DNA from: Alphaproteobacteria bacterium TMED93
GTDB lineage: Bacteria > Pseudomonadota > Alphaproteobacteria > TMED109
Direction of reading: 5' to 3'
Length of the DNA: 7,097 nt
NCBI GenBank assembly: GCA_002171495.2
Contig: NHEU02000017.1
Span: forward strand, 1-7,097
Position numbers and translations under genes: made by a program. Below, piece after piece: positions 5,120-7,097 of the stretch; the stretch's first letter is position 1; each line of letters opens with the position of its first letter. The notes under the pieces are model-generated. The model ran no database searches, was not told the DNA's origin, and worked only from the letters and a program-made list of their open reading frames with translations.

Positions 5120-5461
5120 TTGAGACATACGATTATAGCCTTACTTTTTTTTTCTTTACTTGGTTTTTCCAAATATTCTTTGGGAGGTGACCCTGTAGCT
5201 GGTGAGAAAAGGTACGGAGAGTCTTGTATCAATTGTCATGGACCTGCAGGAAAAGGAGCAGCTAGCTATCCTAAAATTTCTGGCAAGGAAGTTTCATATA
5301 TCACTGCAATGTTAGAAACATACAGGGATGAAATAGAAGTTGGTCCAAACTCAAGTCTCATGATAATGATGGCTATGCCTTTAACTGATGAAGAAATTGC
5401 TAATTTAGCGGCGTATCTTAAAGATGCGAAATATCAACCAAATATAAACAATAACAATTAG
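5120..5461 (+). CDS. Periplasmic class I c-type cytochrome (mono-haem)
   Basis: Predicted 113-residue secreted cytochrome c. Residues 1-22 are a signal peptide (M-R-H, hydrophobic core, cleavage probably near G22-G23), which puts haem attachment in the periplasm. The single haem-binding motif C36-I-N-C39-H40 is followed by G-P-A-G-K-G, and 'YPKISGK' precedes a helix with 'YITAMLETYRDE', as in the cytochrome c4/c553-like group. The axial Met is one of M83, M84 or M86 just before L-T-D-E-E-I-A-N-L-A-A-Y-L, the conserved C-terminal helix. The start is TTG, preceded by an excellent ribosome site. It is the first gene of an operon with the PQQ dehydrogenase (9-base gap, downstream ribosome site overlapping this stop codon), so it most likely accepts electrons from that enzyme and passes them to the respiratory chain. 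Confidence 0.9.
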   Translation: MRHTIIALLFFSLLGFSKYSLGGDPVAGEKRYGESCINCHGPAGKGAASYPKISGKEVSYITAMLETYRDEIEVGPNSSLMIMMAMPLTDEEIANLAAYLKDAKYQPNINNNN

Positions 5462-5470
5462 GGAGTTATT

Positions 5471-6787
5471 ATGAATATAATAAGTAAACTAAAATTGTTC
5501 GCTGCTGTTATTACATCTTTAATGATGTTAATAGGAGTTAACAGTTTTGCCTTAAAGGGCAATCATAAGGGCGTTCCACAAATCGGATCAATGGTTATCA
5601 TGTCTGGTTTGGAAAATCCTTGGGACCTTGCTTTCACAAAAGATATGAAAGCTATGTTCTTTACTGAAAAGTCAAAAGGACTTTCAGTTCAAGTAGGTGG
5701 TGCAACTCATAAACTAGTAGGTATTAAAGGATCTTCTGGTTATGGTATGCAAGCTGATGATTTATTCACTTACGGTGGTCAAGAAGGAATGTTGGGTGTA
5801 GAGCTTGACAATAACTTTAAGAAAAATAGAACTCTTTATCTTTATTCTACCTCAAGTAAATATATGGGAGACGGATGTAAGAAAGATAACTATGCTTCTT
5901 GTTTTGGTAACATAGTAATGAAATTTACTGTTGCTAAGGACTTCAAAAGTGTTTCTAACAGAGTTGACATTGTAAAAGACATTCAATTTAAGCCATTCAA
6001 GTCTGACCAGCCTTTCGGTGGTCCAGGTGCGCACAATGGTGGAAGAATGAGAATGGACTCTGAAGGATATCTTTGGGTTGGTACTGGAGACAGACACTGG
6101 GGCCCAGGTCCACAAGACAATAACTTCATAGCTGGTAAAGTATTAAGAATTGACGGCGATGGAAACGGACATCCAAAAAACAAGATTAAAGAAAGTGGTG
6201 GACGTATCTATTCTTATGGACACAGAAATGTTCAAGGTATTGATTTCCGTCCAAGTGATGGAAGAGCTTTTACTGCTGAGCACGGACCATGGCACAATGA
6301 CGAAATTACTGCTCTAGTTAATGGTGGTAATGGTGGATGGGATCCGGCTGAAAAAAGAGGCGGAAGAAGTGCTTGTCCAGATAAGTATTGTGGTTATGAG
6401 CCAAACCAAAAAGAAGGTATGACTCCAGCAGTACGTGCTGCTTACACACCAATGAGTGACACTCGTTTTAAAGACCTAATGCCACCAGCATGGAATAACA
6501 ATGGTTATTCACAAGGTACAGGTTCAGCTGCATTCTTAACAGGAAGCAACTGGGGTATCTACGAAGGTAGATTAGCTGCTGGTATCATGGGAATTGGTTT
6601 CGGTGGTACTCCATCAGGATTAAGAATTGATATGTATGATATTTCAGATGATGGATTATCTATCGGAAGTGTTATTCATATGCCTGTAGGAATTAACGAC
6701 AGATTCCGTGGTCTAAGAATGGGCTATGACAATGCTCTTTATGTTACTACAGACTCAGGTAACATTATGAAAATTTCTGCTGACTAA
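5471..6787 (+). CDS. PQQ-dependent sugar dehydrogenase (glucose/sorbosone dehydrogenase family)
   Basis: Predicted 438-residue periplasmic quinoprotein of the GSDH family (soluble glucose / aldose-sugar / sorbosone dehydrogenase type), a six-bladed propeller oxidising sugars or other alcohol/aldehyde substrates with PQQ. Signal peptide 1-27 (cleavage after N-S-F-A likely). Family landmarks in order: 'GLENPWDLAF' (46-55), 'GQEGMLGVELDNNF' (103-116), 'GAHNGGRM' (186-193) with H188 as the likely catalytic base, 'GYLWVGTGD' (199-207), 'GKVLRIDGDG' (222-231), 'YGHRNVQGI' (249-257) with R252/N253 as PQQ-contact candidates, 'AEHGPWHNDEI' (269-279), and a closing 'RFRGLRMG ... ALYVTTDSG' (411-430) with R411/R413. 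Two Cys pairs (C136/C144 and C302/C307) lie in loop regions and may form disulfides. Length is usual. Ribosome site GGGAG (5461-5465) overlaps the cytochrome stop. The exact substrate cannot be read from sequence; no PQQ-synthesis gene is in view. Confidence 0.9.
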   Translation: MNIISKLKLFAAVITSLMMLIGVNSFALKGNHKGVPQIGSMVIMSGLENPWDLAFTKDMKAMFFTEKSKGLSVQVGGATHKLVGIKGSSGYGMQADDLFTYGGQEGMLGVELDNNFKKNRTLYLYSTSSKYMGDGCKKDNYASCFGNIVMKFTVAKDFKSVSNRVDIVKDIQFKPFKSDQPFGGPGAHNGGRMRMDSEGYLWVGTGDRHWGPGPQDNNFIAGKVLRIDGDGNGHPKNKIKESGGRIYSYGHRNVQGIDFRPSDGRAFTAEHGPWHNDEITALVNGGNGGWDPAEKRGGRSACPDKYCGYEPNQKEGMTPAVRAAYTPMSDTRFKDLMPPAWNNNGYSQGTGSAAFLTGSNWGIYEGRLAAGIMGIGFGGTPSGLRIDMYDISDDGLSIGSVIHMPVGINDRFRGLRMGYDNALYVTTDSGNIMKISAD

Positions 6788-6809
6788 TTTTTAGCAGTTT
6801 CAAGAAATT

Positions 6810-6845
6810 AATACCCGTATTATTATTTAATACGGGTATTTTTTT
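6810..6845. terminator. Rho-independent terminator, possibly bidirectional
   Basis: Perfect 13-bp inverted repeat AATACCCGTATTA (6810-6822) and TAATACGGGTATT (6828-6840), loop of five bases, then a T-run (6839-6845). It ends the dehydrogenase operon 22 bases after its stop codon. The minus-strand gene stops four bases beyond the T-run; in that direction the hairpin is followed by a weaker T-rich stretch (6801-6809 read in reverse), so it may serve both genes. Confidence 0.92.
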
Positions 6846-6848
6846 AGG

Positions 6849-7097
6849 TTAATTTAATTTGCAAAAGCTTTGGTTAAGTTCTAATCCTTTTTTATATTTA
6901 TTGCATCCCATAGTGCCTATATAGCAATCATTTAGTACAACTTCAGTTACTGTAGGTCTTTTACCTTTAAAATCTTTAATGCGAATGCTATATTTACAAA
7001 CAGTAAGACTTTCATCGGAACAAGCTAAATATTCCATATTAGGAATAAAGAGTTCTAAGTTTTTACCTGAGATATTAAAGTTTTTTACTTCCGTCCA
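6849..7097 (-). CDS. Unknown protein, C-terminal part, cut by the window edge
   Basis: A minus-strand frame stays open from the right edge (7097) to a TAA at 6849-6851, 82 codons in the window. An ATG exists at 7037-7035 but the frame is open upstream of it and no ribosome site precedes it, so the true start is probably outside. The visible residues contain five Cys (in 'LACSD', 'TVCKY', 'NDCYI', 'MGCNK' and the final 'FCKLN'), suggesting an exported disulfide-rich protein, but no signal peptide can be checked and I recognise no family. Gene-like position: it converges on the strong terminator and stops four bases from it. Composition is like the lipoprotein genes of the left part of the window. 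Confidence 0.55.
   Translation of the reverse strand, partial: WTEVKNFNISGKNLELFIPNMEYLACSDESLTVCKYSIRIKDFKGKRPTVTEVVLNDCYIGTMGCNKYKKGLELNQSFCKLN

Noticed and set aside
5044..5232. Minus-strand frame across the cytochrome promoter and signal peptide
   Set aside because: Antisense shadow of a confidently identified cytochrome gene, with no ribosome site or domain.
5852..6183. Minus-strand frames inside the PQQ dehydrogenase gene
   Set aside because: Both lie antisense to conserved propeller motifs and have low-complexity sequence without family resemblance.

Overview
The window is very AT-rich, uses standard bacterial codons, and carries three lipobox signal peptides, a periplasmic c-type cytochrome and a secreted PQQ-type dehydrogenase. 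This fits a Gram-negative, respiring bacterium with a low-GC, compact genome, most likely a proteobacterium. I cannot place it more precisely. The Rickettsia/Legionella-type surface-antigen signature and the DsrE and GYD proteins are compatible with several alpha- and gammaproteobacterial lineages.

Region 1 (78-1854) is a tight run of four overlapping plus-strand genes for small exported proteins: an LPP20-like lipoprotein, two further lipoproteins and a Cys-rich secreted protein. Genes 3 and 4, and more loosely gene 2, share a two-cysteine C-terminal module resembling the Rickettsia 17-kDa/RT0821 surface-antigen domain. The cluster therefore looks like a diverged family of outer-envelope proteins with an LPP20 partner. 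Region 2 (1945-2772) is a separate membrane protein with about four hydrophobic segments, a polar linker and a C-terminal four-Cys module.

Region 3 (2928-4723) holds three small cytoplasmic proteins, each with its own strong Shine-Dalgarno sequence and its own upstream spacer: a GYD-family protein, a DsrE-like protein with a CxxC motif, and a 238-residue Asn-rich protein. The last is the most striking item. Asn recurs every seven residues with Ile/Val/Met/Leu/Ala at the a position, the 'N@d' pattern known from trimeric autotransporter stalks, but here there is no signal peptide and no anchor. The gene ends in a long hairpin terminator.

Region 4 (about 5055-6845) is a two-gene operon with a plausible promoter, a TTG-started class I cytochrome c, a PQQ-dependent sugar (glucose/sorbosone-type) dehydrogenase 9 bases downstream, and a perfect 13-bp terminator. 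The cytochrome is the obvious electron acceptor for the dehydrogenase. A minus-strand gene, cut by the right edge, converges on the same terminator. No rRNA, tRNA, CRISPR array, insertion sequence or transposase was seen.
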